A stretch of 64,000 bases of DNA from Flammulina velutipes. Lineage: Eukaryota > Basidiomycota > Agaricomycetes > Agaricales > Physalacriaceae. The notes beneath the pieces were generated by a model, which saw only the letters and a program-made list of their open reading frames with translations, searched no databases and was not told the origin of the DNA. Every line of letters starts with the position of its first letter. Within the stretch, counting starts at the first letter, position 1. The stretch is taken from the NCBI GenBank assembly GCA_011800155.1, contig CM022373.1, positions 1,736,001 through 1,800,000 of the forward strand, in the 5' to 3' direction. This document shows, in pieces, positions 41,553 to 54,521 of this stretch. A program made the position numbers and the translations under genes.

Positions 41553-44500
41553 ATGTCGATACGTCGGAGGGTCGAAGTGGTAGTTCCGACTCTACAATCT
41601 CTAAAAAGGGCGTTAAATTCAGAAGGAAGTGTAGCCGAGCCGGGTAGTTCAAAACGACGACGTATCGACACAAATTCCCAGGTGCGTGGTCAAACGCCCT
41701 TTCACCGTTTATCTGAATCATCAATGACAGTTACGTGACAATGGCCATGTTTGTATCTCAGCCAGTGTTCTTTCTTCGAGTCAGACAGCTGACAATCGCG
41801 TAGCCCTCGACATCCAACGCGTCCTCGTCAACACTAGGTGTATCGCGCGCCGGATCCATCATGTACCCCGAAGGTACGCGTCCAATCTTCAAGGGACCTC
41901 CCCTCACACCTTCCCATGTAGATACTGTAGAAGAAGAGCTCGTCTCCGAACTCCTTGGCGAGGACCAAGCCACCGACGGGACTCGCCCCGTCCGACGTCT
42001 GGCAAACTTCGCCATACACTCCGAAGACCTTGCCTACGTCAACGCGGGTGATTTGTTTCTCAGGCAAGACCCCAACGCAGACTCAGACGCGTTCCCCCTG
42101 TTCTTCGCAAGTGGCGAAGTTCGTCCACTTTCCGACACCAATTTCGACTATGCCGCGGAGGAGCTATACGACCAAGACGAGTATGCGTCGAACGTTGTCA
42201 AGTCTGCAAAGGTTGGGCCTATCACTCGACTTAGTGTTCACCATTTCGACGATACCGACGGTCTTGACGGGTGCGTGGATTTACTACTGTTCACACATGT
42301 CTATTCTCATTTTCGCGTAGGAACATTTACATACTTACGACGCAGGCATGGTATGTTCTGGACACCGCATCCGAGGACTATCTGCCTCATTACCGCGACT
42401 TTTTCATTAAACAACGATGCCTCCATATCATGCTTTTCAGCGTTCTCAGTTCCCCCGATCTCAGCATGGAAGATCTTCTCAGCGAACTTCCAACATGGAC
42501 GGACGAAGACCTTGTCCCCACTGAACGTGTTCTCGACCGCCAGCTGAATATGGAAGATTTCGAGGAGAGTGTAAGGACTCAAAGAACATGCTCATTTCAC
42601 ATGACCTAATTTACTCTTCTTTAGCAATCATATGTGCTCTCTACAGTCCCCGACCTGTGTGAGCATATCTATGAGCTCATCTCTCACCCCCTCATTCGAG
42701 CGTATTTTCGCGATGCCGGAGTGTTGGACGACCTCCCCGCTCGTCCGAAAAATGTGAAGCAACGATTGTTCCCGAAAAAGTCCAAGTCCAAGAAGTCAGA
42801 TGGTTCGACAGAAGTGACACCAACGGTCTGGCACCATTGCCAACACCTCTTCCGGACAAAATTATCCGTTCGGGGAGTCCCTGTCGAAGAGGAGGAGAAG
42901 GAGGAAGCACTGGCAAAGAGACTCTCTAAGAAGGTGAAGACACACCATGACAATCCGGAGAGAATAGAGTGGGGAGAAAGGGGAACACATGAGAGGTACT
43001 ATTCCTCTGTTTCTATAGACGGAGAGATATATCGTGTAAGTTCTACTATTTCTCATCTAAGACTTACTCATTCGCCAACAGCCCGGCGACATTGTCATGG
43101 TTATGCCTAACGTCGAAGAAACATCCCTATCGAAGAATATGTACGCTAAGAGATATTGGCAAGTTCTTCTATTTTTCCAACGCCTTCCTTCATCTGACGC
43201 GTTCGTAGGTTTTGCCTGATTCGGTACTTCTTCGAAGAAGATGAGAAAAAACAGTTCCACGCACAATGGTTCGAGCATGGATCACGCACGATACTGCAAG
43301 AGGTCGCGCCATCGCAGACGTTATACCTGATGGATGGATGTGACACCCTCGCGCTGGAGTCTGTCATTCAAAAGGCTAATGTCACCTTCAATCGTGACCC
43401 GGAATTGGCGGACGCTCTGGAAAAGGAGATCGCGACCGATTGTGCAGACTTTACATGCTCGTAAGTATCATGTTGCCATCCTCACTGTCACTAATACTTT
43501 ACAACAGATTTATGTGGGATCCAGAGCTGAAGTCCTTCCGGGACCTTCGCGACGAAAAGGCCGAAAAGCAACTACTTAGCGTGTTGCCCAGTCACGAACC
43601 ATGCCCGTCTTGTGCACTCAAGGAGGAGGCAGAGGCGAAAAAGATGCTCGGTTACATCCCAGACGGAATCACACTCTTTGGCAACGAGTACCATGTCAAT
43701 GACTGTGTATACATCAAGTCAACGACCAGCCTGTTGGACATAGCGCAGATTACGGCGCTACCACTGACCACGGACGAGCATGTTTCTGTCAAATACCTTG
43801 GCAGGATGGATGTCAAAGTCCCCCTTCAGAAGGATGAGAGCTATTTTGCACAAGAGGTAAATCCAATTGATCTGTTAGTTTTGTTACTCAACCTTCCTTC
43901 CAGCGCGAATTATATGTCAGTCGCAAAACCAACCTCGTTGACGCGTCCTCTCTGCAAGGTCACTGCTACGTGAAGTACATCAAACCGACCAATCTCGAGG
44001 AGATCAGATCATGGACCGCCCACGATGACCACTTCTATGTGTGTCAGTTCGAAAACTCGACGGGTCTCATCCCTCTTCACCCCGTGGCATTCCAGCAGTG
44101 CGCGAGACAGTGTCTCACCGAGCGGCAGCTACTACTAAAGAAGGAGAAATCAATCCAAAGAATGATTTCGCCATTGCGTGGGCTGGAGTTATTCGCAGGT
44201 GAATATATTCTTAAACTTTGACTTTTGGGTCGTCGTTAATCATCGTTCTTTCATAGGTTGTGGGGGGTTAGGAACTGGAATGGACCTCTCCCGGGCCGTA
44301 GAGACGAAGTGGGCTGTTGAGTATTGGGAACCGGCTGCGAAGACTTACGAGTACGTTTTCTCTGTCATTCTCAACACCCAGCGCTAACAGCAACACTGGA
44401 AGGTTCAACCATCCTGAAACGACCGTCTACCCTCAAGACGCCAACACGTTGTTGGCGAAAGCGATCCATCCCTCAACCCATACAAATGTCAAGTCACGTT

Positions 44501-46276
44501 TGGATGGCAAAGTTCTCCCCGACATGCCCAAGAAGGGAGAAGTTGATTTCATCTTTGGAGGTTTGTACCATTTGTCGCATTTCTCCCTCGCTTCTTTGTT
44601 TATAATAATTACAGGCCCGCCTTGCCAAGCTTTCAGCAAAGCAAATCATCACCCGGTGAGTACCATGCAATGCAGGTAGCATACTTACTAACACATTCGT
44701 AGGATCCTGATGACGTGCGAAGTACTCTGATTATGGCTTTTCTGTCATTCGTAGAATTTTACGAACCGAAATACTTCCTCATCGAAAATGTGACCGGGAT
44801 TCTTCGATTCCCGCTCATGGGGAGTTTAAAGGCCCATGGACGATCTTTGGAAGGCGGAATCGAAATGGGAGTTGTTAAACTGGTATATTTGATATCATTA
44901 TCACTGGGGTAAGCTTCCATGTCGCGCCCCACTTCTCATACTGATTACTCTCGATTCTAGATATCAAATACACGTGAAGGTTCTTCAGGCTGGTTCCTAT
45001 GGCGTACCCCAGTCGCGCGAGCGAGTCATTTTCCTAGGTGCTCGTCGTGGACTTCCATTGCCCGAGTTCCCGTTGCCTACGCATGCTTTCCCCCGGATTC
45101 AAAGGCAAAAACTTGGTGGGCTTTTCTATCAAGAAAAGCAGCAATACCTCGTGCCTCCAACACGCTCACCAAACCCAGAAGATATCCATCCTTCTGCGCC
45201 TCTCCGGAATGTCACTGTGAATGGGGCTATTAGTGACTTGGTGAGTAATTCTAGGATTCTACAAATCAAATCATCAACTCACCATGACTTCGCAGCCCAA
45301 GTTTGATTGGTGGGTCCAGATCTTCTTCGCCTTTAGATCTAAAACTAATGTGGACTTGTCGGCAGGAAAAACCCTCATATCCTTTTACCAGCTACACCAG
45401 GCTCCCGTGCAGATGATCAGGCGCGCCGGTCCGAAAATATTGCAGTGTTCACAGCAACTAACTCTATGTCTGTGGTCGGATATGAGAGTATAACATACCA
45501 TTCCCCACCCCAAACAGCTTTCCAGGACTACCTCCGCGCAAAGGGATTGACGATAGTCAAGGACCATCAAACGAGAGCTTATTCCAACATGATCGTCGAA
45601 GCGTATGTTGTTTCTCTCTCTCTCCGTCTTCTATTTATTCTAACGATTTGGCTAGATCGGTGAACGTACCATTAGCACCCAATGCTACTCATCGCAGTGA
45701 GTGCATTTCGCGCGCTTGTTGACGGGTTTTCACTCACACGATGCAGACATTCCTCAATGTCTTCTGTCTGGTCAGAAGATGCTAACCAGAAAGGACACGG
45801 GTGAGCGTATCGTATTTTGTATACATGGATATCCTTCTCATTGTGTTATAGTCTACTATGGACGTATAGACGGCGACAGGTATTTCCGGACTGCCATGAC
45901 AAGTATTAGTCCGCGGTCTTCCGGCTCTGTCGTTCTACATCCCACGGTGAGCTCTTCTTAGTTTGATATCGATGTCCTGTCTGACCATGTGCATAGCAAA
46001 AGCGATGTGTAACGGTTAGAGAGGCGGCTCGGGCCCAAGGCTTTCCGGATGACTATGTGTTCCAGTCTACGGCGGAGAAGAAGGCTGGCTGCATAGTGGA
46101 TGTAAGTAACTGTCCTTGAATTCTCTTCCTACGGCTGATGAGCTGGAATGTAGCAATACAAGCAAATTGGGAATGCGGTCCCTGTACCTCTGGCGCTTGC
46201 GCTGGGGAAGTGTCTAGGTGCGGTGATGATTAAGGCGCAAAGGAATGAAGAGCGGGCAGGTAGTCCTGTCCTGTAA
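41553..46276 (+). CDS. DNMT1: DNMT1-type DNA (cytosine-5) methyltransferase
   Basis: This is a maintenance-type CpG methyltransferase of the basidiomycete DNMT1 class. The N-terminus has a nuclear signal (SSKRRRIDTNSQ) spliced to PSTSNASSSTLGVSRAGSIM. An RFTS-like domain follows (FAIHSEDLAYVNAGDLFL to VLSSPDLSMEDLLSELP). Then come two BAH domains (EIYRPGDIVMVMPNVEET and EYHVNDCVYIKSTTSLLDIA). The catalytic domain has motif I GLELFAGCGGLGTGMDLSRA, motif IV FGGPPCQAFSKANHHP (Cys codon 44623-44625), motif VI FLIENVTGILRFP, motif VIII SYGVPQSRERVIFLGAR and motif X YKQIGNAVPVPLALALGK. I see no CXXC finger. There are many short introns; borders are approximate around 42.3, 43.9 and 45.3 kb. Confidence 0.93.
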
Positions 46277-46512
46277 TTGTGGGGAAAAATTTGGTCGGGA
46301 CACGTATCTTGCCTTTTAATTTATTTTACTATTTGACGCGATTTAGGTAGATAGATGATCTTTTGTATACCTTGGTACAGTACTCGTCATGTGTAGCTAC
46401 GAACATTGGATGTTTCAAAGAATCTGTATTTTAGTAGCGCGGCAAACTCCGGAGTTCGGGTTAGGGCTTTATCGACGCGTACGCGTCCATCACCTCTTTC
46501 GTCTATACCACC

Positions 46513-47200
46513 ATGGAGACTTCGTTTGCGCTAACAGGCAAAGGCTACACCCTCGTCGCCTCGGACACTACTGCTGCGCGCTCAATCGTCAAGATGAAAG
46601 TCGACGAAGACCGAATCAAAGCCCTCAGTTCCCACCTCGTAATGGCTTACTCTGGCGAACCAGGTGCGTTCTTCCATCCTATTCTCTATCATCCGTCTAA
46701 TTCTCATATTTTCAAGGCGACACAATCCACTTCTCTGAGTTCGTAGAGCGCAATATCCGCCTGTTCCAAATCCGCAACAACTACGCTCTACGCCCATCAG
46801 CAGCAGCAGCATGGATCCGGCGGTCCCTCGCGCAATCTCTACGCTCCCGGAAGCCGTACTCTGTTAACCTTCTACTTGGGGGGTACGACACGACGTCGCA
46901 CCGGCCGCATCTGTACTGGGTGGACTATATGGGTACGATGACGGAGGTACCCTTTGGTGCGCATGGATATGGCGCGTACTTTGTGCTGAGTTTATTGGAT
47001 CGGTACGTTCTAGGGTTCGATGCGTTGGATGCTCAACTGATTGGGACAATAGGTATCACGATCCGGAGGCAACGCTCGAGGAAGGGCTGGAGACGCTGAA
47101 GCGATGCATCGACGAGGTAGCCAAGCGTCTGGTTGTTAGTCCAGCGGCCTACAAAGTCAAGGTCGTTGATAAGGACGGGGTGAGGGAGATCGAATTGTAA
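46513..47200 (+). CDS. PRE1: 20S proteasome subunit beta-4 (PRE1/PSMB2)
   Basis: Beta-4 is a non-catalytic subunit of the 20S core. The start at 46513 gives METSFALTGKGYTLVASDTT, without the Thr-1 propeptide, as expected for beta-4. Further segments are SIVKMKVDEDRIKALSSHLV, GDTIHFSEFVERNIRLFQIR, NLLLGGYDTTSHRPHLYWVD plus YMGTMTEVPFGAHGYGAYFV, and the tail KVKVVDKDGVREIEL. Three short introns are visible. The stop is at 47198-47200. Confidence 0.93.
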
Positions 47201-47699
47201 TAGCTGATCATGATGTTTGAGTGTAATGGTATGTTGATGGCAGCGAACACGCGTCTACGCTCGCATGGCTCAGCATGGCTGTGGCAAAGGGTCTTTCTCA
47301 CAAGTATGGCAAGAGAAGACGGACGATCGTACCTCGGCGCAACATTTCGCGACCTTCACAATCAGATCCTGAGAACTGCTCTTAAAAACTTCCTACATGT
47401 CACTGTACATGTACTTGCGAAAGTCTCCATGCCCGTTCACTCACATGTCAAGATAGGTCAGATACTGAATTGAGTGAGGATCGCTGGTCTGATGTTCGCA
47501 CAGGCGAAGTCTTGTACCCAACGGAATAGGTGGATGAAACATGTGGTACGCTGAGATTTTTGACACGACCAGAGAGAGTGTGCAAGGCTGGAAAGGTTTG
47601 ACAACTGCATATATGTACTCGGTACTTCCAAAATATCGAAGCCAATGGGACGTAGGTAGTTGTACTACATAATACAATACATAAAGTGTGCCAACCAAA
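47201..47699. other. Intergenic, nothing recognised
   Basis: This 499-bp stretch lies between two convergent genes (proteasome beta-4 and glycosyltransferase). Only short frames without motifs occur. I see no repeat or RNA gene. Confidence 0.4.
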
Positions 47700-50019
47700 T
47701 CAGACCGAACAAACGTGTAACAATTGCTGGGAACCATACTGTTCCAGCTCCAGCTCCTCTCCAGCTGCACAATTGGACAACTGCGCCGAGCGCGTCCACC
47801 CAATCCTTTGTACCTCTTCTAGTGAAAGGATGGCTCCCGTCAGGTTCAACACGGGCAGCAGGCGCCATTCCGGCAGGGTTTCGCCAGGCAGACTCAGCAA
47901 CGTCGAATGCTCCTCATCCTTCATCAAAGGCAGCATGAACAATCTCTGCTTCTCCTCATCGTACGACTTGACGTGTGCACCAACTTCGAGATGATTCGTC
48001 GATAATGAAACGAAATCCTCGTAGTTTGGGTAGAGCATGACATAGCCTCTGAGGTAGACCATCTCGATGAAGTAACGTTTCCAGGACTTCGTCCATCGGT
48101 TGGAGCGTACATCGGGGACGATGGGGGTCCCGATCGACATGCTGATTTGCGAAAAGCGGAGAGTCAAGTAGGTGTGGAAGAGTCGCCAGTGCTCCGGGAA
48201 ATAGACAGCTCCCCAGCTGCAGGGGATCTGGGAGAGATACGGTGAAGAGGGATGGATGGTCGAAGACGCGAATAACTCTCTCGCGGAGAACGGGCTTCGG
48301 CCAGTGGGATGTAATTCGATGTGCTTCTGCTGGTACAGGCTGATTCCGAAGAGTTGGGCTGTATCCTGCCTGTCTGCGCCATATCTGTTGATGTATCAGC
48401 ATGATACAAACGCGACTTAAAGATCAACAAACCGGTAACGTAATATCGTCATTTTGACCCATGCATAGAACAGCGGAGACAACTCAACGTCGTCCTCTAG
48501 CAATACACCATACGAATGATCGCTTGCGGGATACCAGGACTCTACAACGGCAGGGAGCAGCCCACCGTGGACGACACGATGGTGAAGAAAGACGTTTCCA
48601 TGGGTCCATTCGTATTCCTGTGCAATCCTCATCGTCTCCTCGTCGGCTGATTGTTCCATATTGATCCTTAGGTGAAGGGTATCGCCGTAGAATCGTGCAT
48701 TCGACAGAGACCTTAGTAGGCGTTGCAGCGACTGTGGTCGATCCTTGGTGATGATGCTGATATCAACTCGAGGCCGATGCCAGTCTGATGGTATATGTCA
48801 ATAGGTGCTTGTCGAGCAAAGACACGAACGTACTCTGCCATTCGATTAGAGACAAGGAGCCCATCCAAGTTGAATAAGCTAGGTCGTCTCTCGGAATACC
48901 GATCCACGGAATATTCGTTTGGTCTGGCTCTAGTTCGTCGAGACTGAGGATGACATCGGCAGCGCGCATGAGGGTATGGCGAAGGTAGGCCAAATACGAG
49001 AGAGGGTCGGAAAGAACGACATATTGCAAAACACAGGTTCCAAAGCTGGCGTGATGGTCTTGGTTGGTTAACGAGGGCGCGTAGAGAGCAACGAAGACGA
49101 GGAAGCTGTTTTCTTGTAGTTTGCACGGGACGGAGATGAACGCTTCTAAATCGCTAAGGAACGGTAGTAGGAGAACAAGAATAGGTTGATCCTTTATCGA
49201 GAAAGAAGAGTATTCGGGATAGAGATCGAATGAATTCGTGACGTTGCCAGCAGAGGCGGTTTGTTGGGCGGAATCGTGGTGGCAGACTTGAGAGCACCAT
49301 ATCGAGTCTTCATCTTTATCAAGGGAGAGTGCGATGCCACCATAGTTGCTCTCTTTCGTTGTCGAAACATGAACTCCGAGGTTGAGCCAGTATTCCGAAT
49401 CTAGATCAGCGGAAGGAGGATAGGCGAGGATCCTCGGGAGGACAAAAGGAGGAACGAGATAGGTCGCGGGTTGAGGAAAAGCTGTTTGTGTCAGGCATGC
49501 CGAGCGCTGCATGCCTCTTGGTCCGAGAGGATAATCGACGGGAGGTGGATTCAGCAGCATCCTACGCGTATCCTCGGCAATGTTGGTAAGTCCAGAGTCA
49601 TCGAGGATCAAAATCCAGTCCGACACGATCTGCGAGGAGACTCGAAGAGTAGCAACAGGCTGTGTGAGATGACTTGGCCAAGCGCGAATGGAGAAATCTG
49701 GATGAGGGAAGTCTTCTAATAAAGAGACAAAGTCGCGTATGATGGCGCGCGTTGCTGCCATCTTGGACTCCGGTGTAAGAATAACCACTTCATGTAGTTT
49801 CGAAGGCGAAAGGAAGGGTATGAGGGTATCTGGTAAAGCAGAGAGATGAGAGATGGACACTGGCAAGATGGCGGTCAACGATTGAGCAGAGATTGTGTCA
49901 TTGAGGTTGACAAAGAGAGCGGTTGTAGGCGTTTGGGCCACTTGCAAATTCTGCTTTCGAGTAAATAGCCAGGAAAGAACAATGAAAAAGCAAAGAATGG
50001 ACAGAAATCGGCCCAGCAT
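47700..50019 (-). CDS. Type II membrane glycosyltransferase-like protein
   Basis: The start at 50019 gives MLGRFLSILCFFIVLSWLFT, a single N-terminal membrane anchor followed by a lumenal region, the layout of a Golgi glycosyltransferase. The N-terminal half (~400 residues) has no motif I recognise. The second half has a GT-A fold: VDISIITKDRPQSLQRLLRS, LHLRINMEQSADEETMRIAQ, and the metal-binding DxD-like SYGVLLEDDVELSPLFYAWV. Then come PCSWGAVYFPEHWRLFHTYL and a C-terminal domain ending LLHVCSV at 47700. Introns join WQ to WHRPRVD (GTACGT donor) and RY to GADRQD. The substrate is unknown. The start is 121 bp from that of the BRCT gene. Confidence 0.72.
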
Positions 50020-50140
50020 GGCAGTCGGAGGCAAGCAACAACGCGAGACAACCAGCCCTAATGTCGTCACGTGCGTGTCCGCCTACTTCAAATGACAATC
50101 TCATTTGTCTTCCTATCCCTCCCATTCCCCCGCCTACGCG

Positions 50141-53134
50141 ATGAAGCGACGAAGTAACAAGTCCGCCAAGGTAATTATTAACCTCATAACATCTCTGAGC
50201 CTCGTCTAACTGTTGACTGTACAGGTTCCTAATGTCAAACTACGCCCAGCACAACCCCAGGCTTCCTCCTCCAAACGCCCGACACGGTCAAATATTGACA
50301 ACGAACTATGGGCTGAAGAAACACAGCTAGGCAGCGAAGACGTCGGGTACATTGATACGTGCCCGCGACCTCTGAAGGGCCTACTCATTTGTGCAACAGG
50401 CATCCAGGACTCGGTGCGCGATAATCCTCACCTATAGATCGCTAAGCTCATCTTTCCCCAGCCCACACTTTTTAAACAGGCTGTCGAACTTGGCGCGCTG
50501 ACAACAGCAGGCTTCACAAACCGCGTAACCCATCTTATTGCCGAATCCCATGGAGGACACAAGTACCAGGTAGAGACACTCGCCCTATCCGTAACGGAGA
50601 TGCTAATCCTTGCTAGTGTGCCATTAAGCATAAAGTTCCTATAATGCACCCAACCTGGATAACAGAGAGCCATGCAACATGGCTACGCGGTGACGATGTC
50701 GATCTACAACAAGTGTGTCACAAGCTCTCCATTATTTTACCTCGCTCATCTGGCACTATAGACTCTCAGGACATATCGCCTGCCCATATTCTCCGGGATT
50801 GTCGTTTCTCTGTCAGGAATCGACAACCCGCAAGTACAGAGTCAAATTCGAAGATGCCTCGCAGAACAAAAAGGCCTATACGCCGAAGAAATCACTCGAC
50901 CCGTAAAAGTCACACACCTACTATGCTCTGGGGACGAGGATACAGAGAAGATCTTGCGTGCCGAGCGATTCAACGCTAACGGAGAGACGACTATCCGCAT
51001 TGTATGGGAGGAATGGTTTTGGGACTGCCTTAAGTGTGGTGGTAAGAGCATCCCATGTTTTCTGTTTGATCTGTTCAGCTGACAACGGCATGCATTGTAG
51101 GGAGGTTCGATGAATCGCTATACGACATTCGACAACCTCGGCCAGAGCCTAAATTATCCCAACCAGAACGTACGCGCACCTATTCTCGCTGTCCGATTCC
51201 CTCTCATCTCGTCGTCTAGTGCCTCCATCTTCTCCACCGCCTTCATCTCCTGCCGCTGATTCCCATTCGCCAGACCCAGATGACGAGGAAATCGCATCTG
51301 TCCACCGGCCAGAAACCACCTGTGTAAAAATGTGGCAGAGTCTCTTCCAAGTTGGAGCCATTCAAGTGGACTCCCAAGGCAAATTAAAACATAACCCGAC
51401 TAGTGAGAGCAGACCATTGCAGGTCTCCCCCGCAAGACCAGCCTCCCCTGTTGGCGGAAGCATCATATCAAAGTTTAGGAGGGCCAACTCGTTCGCGCCA
51501 GCACTCAACAAGGAACAGATGTTGCAACCGTTTTCTGTAGTCAGAAGCGCGTCGCTTCCGACGCCCACCCACCCATCTTCTGGAATCTTTACAGGACTGA
51601 AGCTCTGTGCACTCGGTGAAGCTAAATCGGAGTCCGTCAAGAGGGCAGTTGAAAATGCTGGAGGTTCACTTATCTCGGACGAAGAGGGCGCAGACTATGT
51701 TATTGTGCGGCTGCTGAGGTAGATTTCAGTGATACCTCGATGAACGTTTATTGACCTTTGGTATCTAGTGGAAGCAAGATTTATCGCTCAGAACCTGACC
51801 CAGCGCTTCGAGCAAAGTTCCGGACAGAGTGTTGGTTGGAACAGTCAATCTTCGATCAATGCATATGTGCGCCCGATGCTCACATATCTTTTACACCACT
51901 AGGCATTGAGACTCCCATTCCTAGTACGTGTATCCATCTTCGTAAGGTGCAGAACACTAACGCAGTCCTAGGTGCTGATAAGATCCAACTCAGCATGTCT
52001 GGCTTGGACGAGGCTACTGGATTCTTTACCCGACGCCTGGTACGCGCTCTTGGCATGGCGCTAGCGCCGGTATTCTCAAGAAAGGTGACCCACCTGCTTT
52101 GCCCTTCGAGGCAGGGTGCCAAGTTCGACAAGGCGAAAGAATGGGATATCCCAGTCGTTGACGACAATTGGTTGCGGGAGATAACACGAACTGGGCTCCT
52201 TCCACGCGTTGGATCCTCTGTGATAGCTGATACACCTATCATGCAAGATGTCCCTATGGAAGATGGTAAGTCATCCATTTCAGCATCTCTGGCGTAGGTT
52301 GAGAAGATTGTGTTCTAGGCACAACAATATTTCAGCAAGGACTTGCTGAATGTCCTCAATCATTCATGCGACCGGGGCCGTCAACTTCCGCTTTCATTCC
52401 CACCGGCTTGCTACCGCGGATTGGCCAAGAAAGTGGGGCTTCGGCTGTACCAGACCGCAAAGGAAAAGGCAAGGCAGTTGACGAGCCTCCCATGGTGGAT
52501 ATCACAAACGATCTCGAGGGTATGTCATACTTCCTAGCACGAGTATTCATTTATTGAATGGTTTCGTCAGGTCAAACAACGTCCATGCATGCATCGGAAA
52601 GAAGCGAGTCTTCATCCCTTTCACCGAGAAAGGAGGACAGCATAGTTCATCAAGCACGCGTACCTCCGGATGACGAAGAGGTACCTTCCTCGAGAACACC
52701 ATCTCCAATGAAGATGACTTCGCCGGTCAAGATGCCGCCACTCCTAGATATGCCGCAACTTGTACTTTTAGGCAAGCGTAGATCTGAAGAGGGCGATGAG
52801 AGAGCGGAGAAACGTGCGCGACCTCGAGGCTTGCGGACAAAGGTAAGATAAGATGACATTTGGATTTCCGGACATGGCTAACTCTTCCTTGCAGCCTGGC
52901 TCACGGCCACAGTCTCATAATGATATTTTCCAGAGCGATGCAGCGCCTGCCACGGGGAGGATAGATGGATTTGATGATTCGGAGGATATGATTGGAATGG
53001 ACGAGGATAGCGGGAGCAGGAAGACTGATGACGATGATATGAGGGTGACTTACGATGACACGGAGCGGCGTAAGCTGATGAAGTTGTTGGACCCAGAGAA
53101 ACACAAACCGACAACGCGGAAGAGACGATCTTGA
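50141..53134 (+). CDS. BRCT-repeat replication/checkpoint protein, DPB11/Rad4/TopBP1-like
   Basis: Proteins of this class bind phosphorylated Sld2/Sld3 and the 9-1-1 clamp to start replication and activate the checkpoint kinase. The start at 50141 gives MKRRSNKSAKVPNVKLRPAQ. BRCT 1 reads LLICATGIQDS, ALTTAGFTNRVTHLIAESHG and MHPTWITESHATWL. BRCT 2 reads GIVVSLSGIDNPQVQSQIRR, VTHLLCSGDEDTEKILRAER and RIVWEEWFWDCL. A third is GLKLCALGEAKSESVKRAVE to CWLEQSIFDQ, and a fourth is LSMSGLDEATGFFTRRLVRA, LGMALAPVFSRKVTHLLCPS, WDIPVVDDNWL. The C-terminus is Ser/Pro-rich with KRRSEEGDERAEKRARPRG and ends KPTTRKRRS. Four BRCTs in two pairs match DPB11. Many introns; borders near 50.7 and 51.9 kb are approximate. 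Confidence 0.82.
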
Positions 53135-53296
53135 ACGAGTAATTTTATAGGTATCTTGAATTTATGGACGGTATGGTGTATGTACAGGATTGTGTGACGT
53201 TATGTGACCAGTTTCTTGTTTCTCTTGACCATCAGCCGCCAACGCCGTAAAGACAAGTTCGTTTTCGCCACCGCCGTCTGACAACGCTGACGAGCC

Positions 53297-54375
53297 ATGA
53301 TTCATCGTGTAGTGGAGGAGATATCGACAGGATCCGACTCGGACTATTCAAGGTGCGTGGCGCGACCATGAGCTATGATATGGCGTCTAACTGTTGTTAG
53401 CTCGGCGAGTGGCTTGCACGTTTCTTTTTTACGTCGCTGAACATTGTTCATCAGTGGATATCCTGGTTTCTCTCATCCAAGGGAAATGAATACTTTTGTG
53501 AAGTGGACGAAGACTTCATTCTCGACCGATTCAACCTTACCGGTCTCAACAACGAGGTGTCCAACTACCAACAGGCCCTCGATCTCATAACCGACAACTT
53601 AGGTGCGTCCGTAGCTGCTATTCAAGACCAAGACCTCCAAACCTGATCCTGTGTTAGACGACGATATTCAGGATGATTATCGCGCTTCTTTAGATGTTCA
53701 AGCTCGCCTTCTCTACGGCCTCATACACGCACGTTGGATAGTGACGACGCGTGGCCTTGCAAAAATGGTGCCGCCGCAGTTTTTCTCCGTGCTCCACAGC
53801 TGACCGGCTCTACAGCTCGAAAAATACAAACGCACCGAATTCGGGCGGTGTCCTCGTGTACTATGCCAGTCACAGCCTCTTCTGCCCGTCGGTCTGACGG
53901 ATGTCCCGTACGAGAAATCAATAAAGCTGTATTGTGGCCGCTGTGAGGACATCTACTCTCCAAAGTCGTCGAGACACGGTGCCATAGACGGTGCTTACTT
54001 TGGCACGACATTCCCGCATTTGCTTTTCCTTGTTTACCCCAACTTAATCCCACCAAAAAGTGGTCCACCGCTGGACACCACCTCCGGTATGAGGGGAGAG
54101 GGCGCGGAAGGCAGTGGCCGGAGGCGAAGAGGTATCCGGGAGGAGATACAAGAGGTCACGTCTGGGGATACTGAGGGCATCAGCACCACAAGCGTGGCTT
54201 TGAAGGCGGAGCGATATCGGCCTCGAATTTATGGCTTCCAGATCAACGAGATTGCCAAGTTACAACGATGGCAGGAGGCGACGAGGGATAGGTGAGCAAC
54301 GTATCCCCTGCTGTGGTCCCCGTCTGATTTTCTTGTAGACAAGTGTCAAGGCTGGAGGCATTGGAAGCGCAATAG
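53297..54375 (+). CDS. CKB1: Casein kinase 2 regulatory beta subunit
   Basis: CK2 beta dimerises through a zinc finger and controls substrate choice of the CK2 kinase. Exon 1 (ATG at 53297) encodes [18 protein letters not shown]. The core reads [40 protein letters not shown] and [20 protein letters not shown]. After an intron it continues [14 protein letters not shown], with the paired zinc ligands in [12 protein letters not shown], then [20 protein letters not shown]. It ends LEALEAQ at 54375. Joining exon 1 to WISWF needs an odd structure at 53353-53454: either a 4-nt microexon followed by a 50-nt GC-AG intron, or a 19-nt exon followed by a 38-nt intron. Confidence 0.92.
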
Positions 54376-54521
54376 AGAGAGAGTTAGAATGCTTCTGTTT
54401 AGGGATTTTGAGGACCTACGTATTATTTAATGTCAATGCGGGACCGTACGCGTCTGACTGACTCGGACCATCAATATTTAACTTGCGCAGGTCGTTTTGG
54501 CTTTTGAAAAGCACCCCTCTG

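Noticed and set aside
5735..46276. SGF73, HOS2, ELP3 and DNMT1 as a chromatin-modification cluster
   Set aside because: They are spread over 40 kb among unrelated housekeeping genes, with no shared regulation visible. The simplest reading is coincidence.
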